A stretch of 64,000 nucleotides of DNA from Conus ventricosus (GCA_018398815.1 CM031614.1:46313373-46377372); one strand, 5' to 3'. Positions 1-11,193 are shown, counted from the stretch's first letter. Notes: a model not told the origin generated them from the letters alone. Numbers and translations: made by a program.

Positions 1-660
1 TTTATAGTGAGATTAAGAACAGCCACATACGCAAAACTTTTTTTTCTCCGAACAAAGAAGAGGGGGAAAAAAGGAGGGAGGCGGGGCAGAGACGAGGGGG
101 ATGGGAAAGGGGGGGGGTAAACTAAAAAGGATACATAAACGAATTTCTGGCTACATATTATATCTTTTCAAAATGACACATTCAGTTTTTTCAACAAAGT
201 AGATCACCCAGTGACTCGCGAATCAGGAACACGCCAAGTTGAAATGTCACACAAAGCTCCACAAGAAAAATTAAATCCAACCCGCAAAAGGAGCATTTCC
301 TCGGACGTAGGATACCTGTATGGATCTCGCAGGTTCCGAGATTTCACGAGAAGTCGTAAGATTTTAATCGGGCTCCAGCTTGGGAAGGGGAGAGAGGAGA
401 GAGGAGGAGGAGTAGGGGGGGGATGATAAGGGGAAGGGGAGGGGGGGGGGCTTTAAAGTACGTCCTGTAGTATGGATTTCAGCGTCTCGTTGTAAGCTTG
501 TCTGGGTGGTCGTCGCTCCACGATAGGTTTGCGTTGGGGTCAGTCTGACATTGCTGTCGTCCGTCCAGACTCCTGGCATGGCCACCGTGGTTCCTTTTGT
601 GTGACTCGTTAATGAGCACCTTCCTCCAGCCTTTTTTGATCCAGACTGACTACTGCCTTT
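1..660. other. No gene recognised
   Basis: Purine-rich stretches (60-120 and 385-455) and unique-looking sequence. I see no domain, splice-framed coding stretch or RNA gene here. Confidence 0.5.
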
Positions 661-663
661 TGG

Positions 664-851
664 GGTTTGTTTGTTGTTGTTGTTGCTGTTGTTGTTGTTG
701 TTGTTGTTTTATTTGTTTGCATGCTTTATTTCTTATATGCGGAGAGGGGAGAGACACAGGCAAGCAGATAGAGAGACAGACAGGCACACACAAAGACACA
801 AAGACAGACAGGCAGACAAGCAGACAGACAGGCGGACAGACAGAAACAATA

Positions 852-906
<55 letters not shown>

Positions 907-975
907 AGACAGACAGAGAGAGAGAGAGAGACAGAGAGAGAGAGAGATAGAGACAGAGAGAGACAGAGAGACCAT
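664..975. repeat. Compound microsatellite (TTG)n, (GACA)n, (GA)n
   Basis: A TTG tract at about 667-710 is followed by GACA-type tetranucleotides (about 765-845) and a long GA tract with GACA interruptions (856-972). Long reading frames across this stretch are low-complexity artefacts. Confidence 0.9.
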
Positions 976-1164
976 GCCTTCGAGACTACAAATGCTTTGG
1001 ATTCGTCGATCCTGATCTCATACCAGAAACAGACATGACTATAGACAAGCAGCTAGTCAATACAATGCTGGCAAACATGAATCTCTCTCCTCGCAATTAC
1101 CGTGCGCTGTTACTTTGGCTGGTTTCAATACGCGTCTCGTGTCGACTCCCCTCCCCGAAACCAG

Positions 1165-1560
1165 TTCAGCTCATGTCTGTAGCCCAGCCGACCACAAGAG
1201 ACCAAGTCAGGGCTCTCACTTCGTCAAAGTCAGTTCCTATCATTTTTTTTTAAATTGTTAAACAGAAATATTTTTGTAAAAATCAAACTCGCAAAATGTC
1301 CTTCGAAGTCTTCCCTCCATCAAAACCTAGATTAGAAGAAGAATATGTAACAGTTTCAGGAAGACCAAGATCACGTCCGGTGGAACATCTCTGAACAGGA
1401 ATGTCATAGTCTGCTGTAAAGTCTGAAAGTCCCAGCACTCTAAAAGAACATGTTTTACAGTGAGTGAGACGTCACATGCAATGCACCATGGAGCTTGCTC
1501 ACCTTGTCAAAAAGGCCGTGTAAAGGATGGGCTTCTACGATACAGTGTGGTCAGGGATTT
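1165..1560 (-). mobile_element. 3' fragment of a non-LTR retrotransposon (LINE)
   Basis: On the minus strand about 1415-1510 reads PWCIACDVSLTVKHVLLECW. This is the C-x2-C ... H-x4-C knuckle found after the reverse transcriptase of Jockey/I-type LINEs. Downstream of it lies a 3' UTR that ends in the motif read on the plus strand as AGCCCAGCCGACCAC. The same ending recurs at 1.87, 2.28, 10.5, 36.9 and 42.3 kb. The copy is 5' truncated and decayed. The assignment to LINE rests on this knuckle and the shared 3' end; the clade is not certain. Confidence 0.6.
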
Positions 1561-1859
1561 TTTACATATTGAAATGAGTCACTGAACACGAACATGCGTA
1601 TCGTCTTCTCGAGTTAGGTCCCTTGCTACAAAAACAAAAAAGTTGCTCTCATCTTATCATTTATGATGCGCGAGTAACAGGTGAACTTTTTGGCAATATG
1701 AAGGTGAGGGCAGCCGTGACAATCACATACATGTCCGAATAGTAAATACATGTTATGTTTTTAAATAACATCACTACACATATGTGAACACATGTGGGTA
1801 TGGGTGTGAGAAATGTGGGGAGCTAACGATTAGATGTACCTTTGTGAATTTAAAGAGTT

Positions 1860-1990
1860 AAGTAAGTAATTATAGCCTAGCCGACCGCAAAGCGCCAAAT
1901 CAACTCGCAAGTCATTATTTTAAAAAAAAGGGAGAAAAAAAGATAGAAACCCCATATTCACACAACCTTTAAGTCAAGTAAATCAATAAT
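1860..1990 (-). mobile_element. LINE 3' tail fragment (same family)
   Basis: Contains TAGCCTAGCCGACCGCAAAG at 1876-1895 followed by AACTCGCAAGTC, matching the 3' UTR of the neighbouring copies at 1.17 and 2.28 kb. No coding part remains. Confidence 0.5.
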
Positions 1991-2267
1991 CAGGCTCGCT
2001 TCAAACCGCACACAAATAGACAATACGAATATGCCTGCTATTCTCTAAGGATTAGATGTCTTGTTTGCAGATATTATTTATGGAAACAATTCTGCTAGCG
2101 GGAAGATGCTGTAAGAAAAAGACAGCAGAGCGGCTTAACTGTGGTGATTATACATGCTGTGTAGTGTACACATTGATGGAAGCCAGCTTTTCCAACGTGC
2201 TAAAAAAATCATTTGGTTTAGAACGCTGTTCTGACAACATTGTAAATCTAAAACCCAACTTGGTATT

Positions 2268-2665
2268 AGGGTAAAGTAATATTGCTTATAGTCCAGCCGA
2301 CCGCAAAGGGCCATACCAGGGTTGTCAACGCGTTGAAGTCAACCCACAAGTCTTTAAAAAAAAAGAAAGAAAGAAACACTCAATCACACAACCCTTTAAA
2401 ATACACATTCTTAAAAACACGCCGAAAATTTTGTTAAAAAAAAAAAAATTCTGTGAAATCTTAGATCAGATAAAAAAAAATTTGATCTCTTTCAGAAATT
2501 CAAAGATTGCATCAGGTCGGACATCTCTGAACAAGACTTTTAATGGAATCTGCTGTAAAATGCTTTATGTATCACATCATACAAGTCCCAACACTCTATA
2601 AAAGAATATGTGTCACTGTGAGTGGTATATGGAATGCACCACGGATCTTCTTCACCTTTTAAAAG
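2268..2665 (-). mobile_element. LINE 3' fragment (same family)
   Basis: The minus strand reads PWCIPYTTHSDTYSFIECWD at about 2595-2655, aligned to the knuckle of the copy at 1.2-1.6 kb but with the H-x4-C part degraded. The 3' UTR at 2283-2345 carries the family ending GCTTATAGTCCAGCCGACCG. The copy is truncated at its 5' side. Confidence 0.55.
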
Positions 2666-2765
2666 ATACCCAGTGTGTTGACCTGCTTTGAAGGACATGG
2701 ACCTGTAGAGACCCTAGACCTGTCCATGGGTCAGCCATAGCATTTAACAACGTAATGTAACTGCA

Positions 2766-2939
2766 CAGTAACAACTTGTATTTCTTTTTTAATATTACTA
2801 ACACATATAAAACAGAACTATGAGACGGTTCTGTAGATCTGCTTTTTAAGGACAGTAACAACTTGTATTTCTTTTTGAATATTACTAACACATATAAAAC
2901 AGAACTATGAGACGGTTCTGTAGATCTGCTTTTTACAGG
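2766..2939. repeat. Tandem duplication, two 87-bp units
   Basis: The unit beginning CAGTAACAACTTGTATTTC starts at 2766 and again at 2853, and the two copies are almost identical through TGTAGATCTGCTTTTTA. There are only two copies, so this is a recent local duplication rather than a satellite array. Confidence 0.85.
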
Positions 2940-3005
2940 ATGGCTCCAATATGTGAGATCAAGAAATGGTGGCGGAGGAAAGAGAAATAGGAAGGGGCGA
3001 AGGGG

Positions 3006-3622
3006 AGGCGGGGGGGGGGGGGGGGGGGGGGGGGGGTTATAAAATACATTTTAAACGGAGCTGGCAGATGGGTCTGGACATTTCTTTGATTTACAGAGTT
3101 TCTCATTATCATGATGGGATCAGGAGGGAATAATCGGCAGTTGTCTGGAACAATGGCAAAACGAAGCTCTCGAAAGGGAACAGTCGATGGCAACTGATTT
3201 CTCTTCCAGAGAAAAGTGGAGTTTTAAAGAGGCCTTTCCCCTGACGGTATTGACTCCATCCTATCGAGCGCCAAGTGAGTAATGACTTTTGGAACTTGCT
3301 TTATTTCCTTCTTCTTCTCTTTGGTGCCTGTGCTTCGTTTTCTTTCTCCCTGTCTTCTTCTCCGTGTCTTCATCATTTTTTTTTTTAGATTGCGAGGGAA
3401 TGCGCAGTTAACGAGCTTTTGTTGCATGGGATGTGTGTGTGTGTGTGTGGAGGTGGGTGGGGTGGGGGGTGGGGGTTAGAGGGAGAAGGAGGGACGGGGG
3501 GGGGGGATGCATTTCGTAAGACCATGAAACGCAGGAGTACGAAAGAACCCTCCAGAATTAATGAATGACTGCTGCCAAGTCTCACACAACATGTATATTT
3601 AAAGCACTGGCTTTGACGAGTG

Positions 3623-3704
<82 letters not shown>

Positions 3705-3933
3705 GCCTAAAGGACATTGTGGGGCGAGAAGGGGAAGGGAGCCTGATAATCTGCTTTCATCAGTTTGTGTTGTGTGACAGGGCCTGATGCTTTTTCTTTG
3801 ATCGTGATTTATAGAGTGGGAGGGGGGGGGGGGGTGACACAACAATAACAATAACAATAACGACAACGAAATGCCTGACGATGCTAACGATGCCGACAAC
3901 GACGATGACGACGACGACGACGACGACGACGAC

Positions 3934-3988
<55 letters not shown>

Positions 3989-4056
3989 TGATGAGCACAA
4001 GGCAGATGAGACTTGATGTGCTTTAGCATTACCTTCTAATGTATGATGCGCGTTCC

Positions 4057-4116
<60 letters not shown>

Positions 4117-4172
4117 GACTGTCTGTCTTTGCTGTTGGTCTGTCTGTCAGTCTGTCTGTCTTTGCTGTTGGT
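3006..4172. repeat. Cluster of simple repeats
   Basis: Poly-G at 3009-3036, GT at 3431-3450, a pure GA tract at 3625-3701, GAC then GAT triplets at about 3898-3985, and CTGT tetranucleotides at 4056-4172. Unique sequence between the tracts shows no coding signal. Confidence 0.9.
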
Positions 4173-4379
4173 AATACATATCCACAATTTTAGCCTAATC
4201 TTTTCCAATTGCCCATGGTTGCTCACACTGGGCAGGCATATCAAGAGTGAATCACTTCCGTGCCAGAAAGACGCACAAGTCGCATTGAACATGGCAATGG
4301 AAGCGAAGGGGCGATAGTGAGAGTTTAAAAATAAATATTTTTAAAAAAAAATTTAAAAACCGTCTCTGTCATGGCAGTG

Positions 4380-4975
4380 AAGCTGACATGTTGTTTGTCC
4401 GCAGAGACGACGAAGACCATCTAGTCATCCTGGGATCGGGGGTGAGTGCGTAGCTGGCTGCTCAGGCCGTTAGTGAAGCTGACTCAACACCTCACGAAAG
4501 TGAGTTCTTGGATTCGTCTGTCCAGGAAGGAGGCAGCTCGGGAGTGTTTGGCTGTATAGAATGGTGTAGGAAGCAATCCAAAGAGCTAAGATAGAGAGAG
4601 GGTACTTCAACGTGGTGGGGCTCGGTCTGGCAAGTGCACATGGATCAGTTCCCGACAACCTGATTCAAACGGTCTTGGAGATGTATCGTGTCCCAAAGAA
4701 CAACCGATAAATGCTGAAGAAGTATTTCCATGGCTTCTCGATGATGTTCTCCACGAAGGAGTACACAACTGACTGGATCAATCTGGAAACTGGCATGGCT
4801 TTTTTTTTTCAGTACTGTTCATGTTGGTAGAAGAGGTCATCTTGAAAGCAACAGGTCAAGAGACCTCGGGGATGAGTGGCAAATGCCTCCTCTAAAAGCC
4901 TTCATGAATGACACAGCAGTCTTTTCCACCAAGGAAGATGAAAGACACAAATCACTGAGACAGATACTTTCTTTT
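4380..4975 (+). mobile_element. Decayed reverse-transcriptase relic (LINE)
   Basis: Translated pieces on the plus strand match a LINE reverse transcriptase in order. SVPDNLIQTVLEMYRVP at about 4644-4695 is the segment before the catalytic box. MFSTKEYTTDWINLETGMA follows at about 4745-4800. KAFMNDTAVFSTKEDE at about 4898-4946 is where the [FY]xDD box should be, here F-M-N-D, so the first catalytic Asp is Asn. An in-frame stop follows NNR near 4710, and a T-run interrupts the frame near 4800. This is a dead copy. Confidence 0.6.
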
Positions 4976-5084
4976 GATGTTTCCTTGTTTGTTCTGTGTG
5001 CTCTGTGCTGTTATATCTGCTAGGCGATTTGGTGTCGTAGGAAGCATTCGTTTGGAGTTATGAGCGCGCTTTTGTTTGTTTGTT

Positions 5085-5160
5085 TTTCATCATGGGAGCA
5101 AGAGTTGCCCTATTTGTTTGTTATTTACAGTTTACTGTTCCCTGCCTCATTTATTTCAGA
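5085..5160 (+). repeat. Short dispersed repeat shared with 37.4 kb
   Basis: The run from TGGGAGCAAGAGTTGCCC to TTTACTGTTCCCTGCCTCAT resembles 37465-37520, and its reverse complement occurs at about 37330-37390 in the arm of the 37.4-kb palindrome. Element type is unknown. Confidence 0.45.
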
Positions 5161-5442
5161 TTTCCTTTCAAGAATTCGAATTAAGAATGTGACTTATTTC
5201 TTCCAGCTGGTCTTGCTGTTGAAGGGTCAATATTTTGTATCGTTTTATATACCAACCAGAGAGCGTTATACCTCGTTGTTACGATTGTCAGACATATTTC
5301 CACACATGCGAGAGAGCCCAAAGACAGCCAAGTGAAATCTCACCTTTTCCTACCCCCGCCCGCCGCTAGGGTGTGCTATGAAACGCTGAAGCACTTGCCG
5401 AGCAAACGAGAGTTTCTCTCAATATGTCCCTCCTCCCTCGCC

Positions 5443-5530
5443 ACCCCCCCCCCCCCCCCACCCACCCACCCCCAACCCCCACCCCAAACACACACACACA
5501 CGCGCGCGCACGCGCACACACACACACAGT
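5443..5530. repeat. Poly-C and (CA)n/(CG)n tract
   Basis: C-rich run at 5444-5485, then CA repeats with a short CGCGCGCA interruption up to 5528. Confidence 0.9.
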
Positions 5531-5849
5531 GGGAGGAGGGAGAAGGGGAGGGAGGGGTCTTCTTTGAAGACCTGCTGTCAAACTGTCCCAGGATCTTCTT
5601 CCTTACCGTTATGAGAGCTGTCGGCAGGCCACAAACGGTCGATTTAATCCTTTGTAGTGGTCAACTGAAGCCCAGCAACCACATAATGCAGTGTCAGGCC
5701 TTCAGCTGGCTGGTCAACAGGGCGCCTGGTTGGTTCACCCGGTTAGCCACTGAGCACCACCGAGTTAGTTATCATGTATTTTGCGACTCGGCGTTTACGT
5801 CGGCGCCGAACGAAAGAGGCACTTTTGCTTCTGATCTTAACATTGTGTA

Positions 5850-5923
5850 ATCGTTTTAGTAGAGTTGTGGTAGTAGAAGTAGTAGTAGCAGCAGCAGCAG
5901 CAGCAGCAGCAGTAATAGTAGTA

Positions 5924-5955
<32 letters not shown>

Positions 5956-6002
5956 TTCACTTTGTCTTTTCACAAAATTATGTGATTATAGACGAGAGAG
6001 AG

Positions 6003-6081
<79 letters not shown>

Positions 6082-6310
6082 TACATGCGTGCATGGGTGT
6101 GTGCGTGCGTGCGTGCGTGTATGTGTTTACAGGCGTGGGTGTGTAGCCTACGTATAATCACACTAAGGCTACCAATGTCATATTAGAGTAAATACCTTAC
6201 TGGACTATATATCAAACAAGTGTTGACTTTAAAACCAAGATCAAGATCAGAAGGAAAAAAAATCAGTTATAGACATACCTAATAAGCATAGTAGGTAGGC
6301 ATATGTCCTA
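5850..6310 (+). repeat. Dispersed repeat starting with (GTA)n, copy 1
   Basis: A GTA/GCA triplet tract (5868-5953) is followed by TTTTCACTTTGTCTTTTCAC and ATGTGATTATAGAC. Next come GA and GT tracts (5995-6080), then a tail with AGTAAATACCTTACTGGACTA and an ATCAAGATCAGAAGGAAAAA-like segment. The same order of blocks occurs at 24330-24790, so this is an old interspersed element of about 450 bp whose internal microsatellites have expanded independently. Class not identified. Confidence 0.6.
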
Positions 6311-6702
6311 AGAGACACACATTCCAACAGAACACGATGTCTTGATTTGTTTGTTTCGCCACATAGGCTACGCATTTTGTTGAGCTATTTATTTTGTTCT
6401 GAGAGCATCTAGTTTTAGTCGATAATACGTCGAAACGAAGCGTCTGTATTGATATATCGGCATTTTACAAAATTGCAGGTGTTGGACGCCTTTGACAGAA
6501 TCAATACCGAAAAGTGGACTGTGTTGTGTTTTAACATGAGAACTAAGTTTGTTCTGACTATAATCTGAAACTGTCCCAAGCCATTTGTCTTAACATTTGA
6601 TGACCCACATGTGAAGTGAGGAGTATAGAAAGTTGTTGGTAGTGTGACCTGTGTAGGACACTGACACGCTTCCCCACCATCTCCTGAAACGGTTATGCTT
6701 CA

Positions 6703-6769
6703 TAAGCGCGCGCGTGTGTGTGTGTGTGTGTGTGTGTGCGTGTGTGTGTGTGCGTGTGTGTGTGTGTGT
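6703..6769. repeat. (GT)n microsatellite
   Basis: GCGCGCGTGTGT start, then GT with rare GC steps up to 6769. Confidence 0.9.
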
Positions 6770-7169
6770 TAGAGCTGAATGTAGCTAACTGCCTGCCGAC
6801 TTCTTTTCAAGGTCTGAGAGAGGACAATGGGGACCCATGAGCTGGTGGAAAGTGAAAGAGAGAAATCACGCGATGTGCAGTTAACTTTATGTACAGAGCT
6901 ATTTTCAGCTATTGCCGTGTAGACCAATATTACACATAAAGAGAAATAAACATTTAATAAATGAATAGAAGTCACACAAAAAAAGAAAGAAAACGACAAA
7001 AGTCCGTACTGCAGCAGATGTAATGAACTTTCATTTATTTTCCAGTTACCTGATTTCTTATTTCCTTTCATTTCTTGTAAATCTTGTAAATCCATATTTA
7101 AACACAAAGCACTAGTGGGAAGAAGAAAAAAAAAGAAAAAAAAAACACCTTCCAAAAAAAGAAAACACC

Positions 7170-7241
7170 TTCCCAAGCGGGGAATCGAACCCCGGCCGTC
7201 GCGGTGAGAGCGCGAAATCCTAACCACTAGACCACTTGGGA
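7170..7241 (-). tRNA. tRNA-Glu (anticodon CTC)
   Basis: A 72-nt cloverleaf on the minus strand. The acceptor stem pairs perfectly: 5' TCCCAAG (7235-7241) with CTTGGGA (7171-7177). The discriminator A comes from 7170. The D arm has the A-box (TGGTCTAGTGGTTAGGA), the anticodon loop reads CTCTCAC with CTC at positions 34-36, and the T arm is CGGGG-TTCGATT-CCCCG (B-box). There is no intron. A run of T's on the transcribed strand just downstream (complement of 7162-7165) can end Pol III transcription. Perfect stems argue for a working gene rather than a SINE head. Confidence 0.93.
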
Positions 7242-7370
7242 CGTTACATACTAGTAAGAAAATAATACTAATATAATGTACGTATTTGCCTGAAACTATT
7301 TCATGTGTACATCATCCGGAAATTTCAAAATGTCAGCGGCCATGTAAAAGATGCAGAGTTGCAAACCCAT

Positions 7371-7425
7371 CACGTGAACTCAGACATACAGAGCGGATAT
7401 AAAACACAAGCACAGTGACCAAAAA
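7371..7425 (+). promoter_or_regulatory. Candidate promoter of the RECQL-like gene
   Basis: An E-box CACGTG (7371-7376) and a TATA-like GGATATAAAA (7395-7404) lie just before an ATG at 7426. That ATG can be spliced in the right phase to the first recognisable helicase exon at 8481. The distance from the TATA-like site to the ATG leaves only a very short 5' UTR. Position and phase are seen; promoter activity is inferred. Confidence 0.35.
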
Positions 7426-7432
7426 ATGGAAG
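7426..7432 (+). CDS. Candidate first coding exon of RECQL-like helicase (7 coding bases)
   Basis: ATGGAAG followed by a GT donor (GTATTAG, 7433). Joined to the exon at 8481 it gives M-E-D-Y-E-K-E-L in phase, comparable to the short N-terminus before the first heptads in vertebrate RECQ1. No other ATG with a matching donor stood out between 7.2 and 8.48 kb, but a start in an unrecognised upstream exon cannot be excluded. Confidence 0.35.
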
Positions 7433-7766
7433 GTATTAGCAAATGTGTATCATTTCGTCGCGGTAGAACTAGTAGGAGCATGATGATGACCTGTTCTACT
7501 TGATTAACTGGTTTTCATTTCGATCGACCGACGATACCCGACTCAGATGTTGTCACTCACTTTGCGAGTGTGACTCAGTTATAATTCAGAGTAAGATACT
7601 TTGATCCTGAAGTGATTCCTTCTTATGACACAGTCACAGTACCAGCATTTTCCCCCCCGCTGTGTTTAGAAAATTTTACAACTTAACATATAAGTAGTGC
7701 AGCAGTGAGATGCTTCACAGCTTAGTTTGGTCAGTCATGGCCGATATTTCTGCTTCAGCAGAGCTT

Positions 7767-8168
7767 CAGGCTTTTTTTTTTTTTTTTTTTTCAGCTGAGA
7801 GTCAGGAGACAAAAAGCGAAAGCATGAGACAAATGTCCAGGATCAATATTTTGGTGCATTCATGCAGTTGAATCAGTTATTCACAACTGGTATCATGAAT
7901 TTTCTCAGAATGTTCATTCCACCCAGTGAACAGTGTGTTTTAAGACTATTCATCAAATTATTCTCTCAGTGTGTGGGTGTGTGTGGGTGTGAAAGACAGT
8001 ATGTCACCGTATGTGTCAGTGTGTGTGTGTGTGTGTGTGTGTTTTGCAGTTTTACTCATGTGTGTGTGTGTGTGTGTCAGTGAGTAAGACAGAGAGAGAT
8101 TGTGCTTGTATAATGTGTGTGTGTGTGTGTGTGTGTGTGTTTATGACCATATGTGCATGTTTTTGACA

Positions 8169-8205
<37 letters not shown>
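7767..8205. repeat. Intron 1 poly-T and (GT)n/(GA)n tracts
   Basis: Poly-T at 7769-7791. GT tracts at 7971-7990, 8020-8044, 8061-8078, 8113-8141 and 8169-8182 are followed by GA at 8182-8204. Nothing coding is seen between them. Confidence 0.85.
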
Positions 8206-8480
8206 ATAATTTGGACATCACTTTAATGTGAAAAAAGATTTAATGTTTATTGTATGTGGAAACTGCAATATTTCATTTGCTAAGAAATGCCTTGTTCAAT
8301 CTCTGTAGTCCACTTACATTTTATACATGTCTGTTTGGGAAGACATTCCTTCCACTGCACTTATTTCAGATAAAGTTTAATTTATGAAACGGCGAGCTCT
8401 TGAAATGATTGAATCAAATAATAAATGTTCTTTTACTGTTGATTGGTTCAGTACTTAAAATGTAGACAGTTTCTCTTCAG

Positions 8481-8656
8481 ATTACGAGAAGGAGCTGAAG
8501 TCTGTGAACTCAGAGCTGAAGGAGGTGAAAGTCAGTTGGAAGAATTGCTGACCCGACAGTCTCGGCTTCTGGAACGGCAGACAGAGTTGGAGAATGTCTT
8601 GAAGAGCCATGCCACTGCCAAGCGACAGGAAGCGGACACCAAATGGCAGAAAACAG
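8481..8656 (+). CDS. RECQL: RECQL-like helicase, exon 2: N-terminal coiled coil
   Basis: The acceptor TTCTCTTCAG precedes 8481 and the donor GTAGAG follows 8656, leaving phase 1. The exon encodes a leucine-rich coiled coil: YEKELKSVNSELKEV, then QLEELLTRQSRLLERQTEL, then a linker ending ADTKWQKT. RECQ1 proteins have such a heptad segment before the helicase core. The two halves lie in different frames. One missing G after 8527 (GTGGAA read as GTGAA) explains it, and with it the exon ends in the phase needed to join FPWS in the next exon. Confidence 0.85.
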
Positions 8657-8796
8657 GTAGAGGATTATGTCAGATAGCAAGAATGAGCCGGTCCTGCATT
8701 TGCGGAAAAATCAAAATATCATGAATAAATGAAAATTTTAGCACTTTGCAAAAGACTATCTGCAGCAAGTACTTGTAGATCATTGGTCAGAGATCA

Positions 8797-9833
8797 GGTT
8801 CCATTTATTGCAAAATTTTGCGTAATTATTGCGTTTTTCTGCCTTCCTACGCATTTTTTTCGCGGCCGTGCGTTTAGCGACGCAATTTTCCCAGACCCTG
8901 TTCTCAACCGCAAGCCTATGTCAGAGGGCAAAACACGGCACAGACCTACAGCAGACTGCTTGACACCGCTGACAAACGAGCCTCCCCGCCCGTACGGTTG
9001 AGACGAAACGTTTGAACCTGTGCGCTCCGACCAGTCAGTGTCGAACGGACGGAGTGCTTCACGAAACGTTTGAACCTGTGCGGTCCGACCTATATGCGAG
9101 TTTTAAACCTTTCGAGTTTGATCCCGCATGCCGCTTCAAAGGACTGTACAATTGAATACGAAGCTTTTTCTCGAATATTTAGATTCTTATAATTTTTTGA
9201 GTTGACATTCCAAAGCACATCGTGGCCTTGGTACGATTCAATCAAATGTTTGGTCTCCGAATCGGACATCTGATCGCCTTGCTGGACGACGCCATTTTTT
9301 CCGTTGTCATGGGTGTTCGCTCAATGCTGAGCGTTGATTGGTTGGAGGATACTAGCTGTCCGTTTCGAATAGATCACGGTGTATCTCGAACGGTCGGGTC
9401 GAACTGGATGCCGAAGTCCGTTTGAGACGTACGTTTACTATGACAGACGCTCCGTTTGGGATCGGGTTCGACCGGTACGTCCGAAGCGTACGGGCGGGGA
9501 GGCTCGTGTGTCAGCACATTTTACTCTGTGGCACTGGCTGACTTTTTGCTAGATCAAGAATGTTCCAAAACGCCTCATCCTTTCTCCCCTCGAAATAAAA
9601 TGGAATCTTTCCCGCGTCTGCGATGGTGCCATCTTCCAATCGGAATACGTTATGACTTCCGGGCTCCCACGCACACACGATCATCCCGGACTCGTGTGGC
9701 ACAGAAAACAATTCAGAGCTGTTTTGACGGGAGTGAGTACAGTTTACTTTGTTACGCTTTTTTTTTCAGCGCTGACGCAATTTTTGCGGAGGCATGCGTT
9801 TCTTGACGCAAAAACTAAAAAGTCAGTGGAACC
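8797..9833. mobile_element. Possible MITE-like element in intron 2
   Basis: GGTTCCA at 8797 and its complement TGGAACC at 9827-9833 bound a CpG-rich segment. Inside, a long inverted repeat with one or two mismatches (8970-8996 versus 9487-9513) includes GCCTCCCCGCCCGTACG, perfect over 17 bp. The outer 80 bases on both sides are rich in TTTTGCG/ACGCA motifs. Two direct copies of ACGAAACGTTTGAACCTGTG lie near 9004 and 9061. No transposase remains and no clear target-site duplication is visible. It could also be two separate repeats. Confidence 0.35.
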
Positions 9834-9887
9834 CCTGGAGATATAACATTTTATGACAGTAAAACATGTATTGTGCATTCAGTAGCA

Positions 9888-9945
9888 TGTACACACACAC
9901 ACACACACGCACGCACGCACGCACATGCATGCACACACACATACA
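9888..9945. repeat. (CA)n/(GCAC)n microsatellite
   Basis: CA repeats with CGCACGCA interruptions, inside intron 2. Confidence 0.9.
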
Positions 9946-10412
9946 CAGACAAGTAGCTGAATGCTTGTGCAGTCTGTCATTTAGATTTTGAGGTGGTTAT
10001 CTTCTACAGATTCTAACATAACTCTGTCAGCTTCATCTCAGTGATTTTGTTTTCATTTTTCAACCAGATCATGATAAAGTTTGAAATAGAAAATATTTGA
10101 TTTTGAATCTTTCAAACAAGGAAATACTGTAAAATTTGAAAAGAAATTTGTGGTATTCAGCTTCAGATCTGAGCAAGGGAGATACAGTGTGTGAAAATCA
10201 ACAGTTTTTCTTAGAAAATTCCATTTTATTCTGTTGTTTGAGCTAGCTGCTGAGAGTGATAAATTTTGCAGATCAGAACACCGTTTTAATCAGTTCTTCT
10301 GCTGTATAATCCACCTCACTAGCTTGTCAGCAGTCATCATAAAGGATGAAAATCCTCTCAAGCGTTGTCATGTCAACTCTCCAGTTAATTTTTATATGGC
10401 TCCCTGATGATA

Positions 10413-10593
10413 AATATTGGTTTTTACCTTTTCATTTTTCTATTTATTTGTTATTTTTAAACGAATAAGATAAGATAATGTTGCTTATAGCCCAGCCCTT
10501 TGCGGTCGGCTGGCTATAAGCAACATTATCTTATCTTATTCGTTTAAAAATAAACAAATAAATAGAAAATTGAAAAGGTAAAAACCCAATATT
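10413..10593. repeat. Nested hairpin inside the left Penelope arm
   Basis: Arms of about 84 bp (10413-10497 and 10508-10593) pair almost perfectly around a loop of about 10 nt (CTTTGCGGTC). The inner part of the arms is the LINE 3' end GGCTATAAGCAACATTATC with its TTATC tail. Both ends carry AATATTGG/CCAATATT. It is absent from the right Penelope arm, so it was added after the arms formed, or created during assembly. Confidence 0.8.
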
Positions 10594-11145
10594 ATCTCAA
10601 AATGGAGTGACTGATGGCGGCGAACGAAGTAAAATTTAGAAATAGAGTTTGTTTTTACCGCCAATGACATTGACAAACAAAGCACATGACAAGACACGAT
10701 GCATTTCAACCACTTGGTCTCCTTCAGGCGAAAAATAAATCACATAAAAAATTAACATTTGGGACAGTACAAACAAAGAACGAAAAAACGAAAAAAAAGA
10801 ACGAAAAATGACTCATCCGTTGTTGTCCATGTGGTGGGGAGAATAGCCGGTAGGCGGAAATGACATGGGGGATTATGGGAGAAGAAAAGGAGGGGGGGGG
10901 GTGCGTAGGGGAGGTGTGTGTTGTGGATATGATAGGGTTGTGTGTCTAGTTTATTGGGATGGTGTGATATCTTTGTGATGGTTGTGGTAATGGTGGATTG
11001 ATAATAATGTAAGGGGAAAAAAAAAAAGGGGGGGGGGGGGGGAACTGAGGGGGAAAAAAAAAAAGAAAAAAAAAGGGGGGGTTATACATAGGGTATCTTA
11101 TGAGTGGTGGTAATAATGTAATGATGATGGTGGTCATATATTGGG

Positions 11146-11193
<48 letters not shown>

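Noticed and set aside
5332..5850. 172-codon open frame
   Set aside because: Its centre is poly-Pro/His-Thr from C and CA repeats. The flanks show no domain and no splice support.
6769..7227. 152-codon minus-strand frame beginning ISRSHRDGRGSIPRLGR
   Set aside because: The start is the tRNA-Glu gene read as protein, a well-known artefact.
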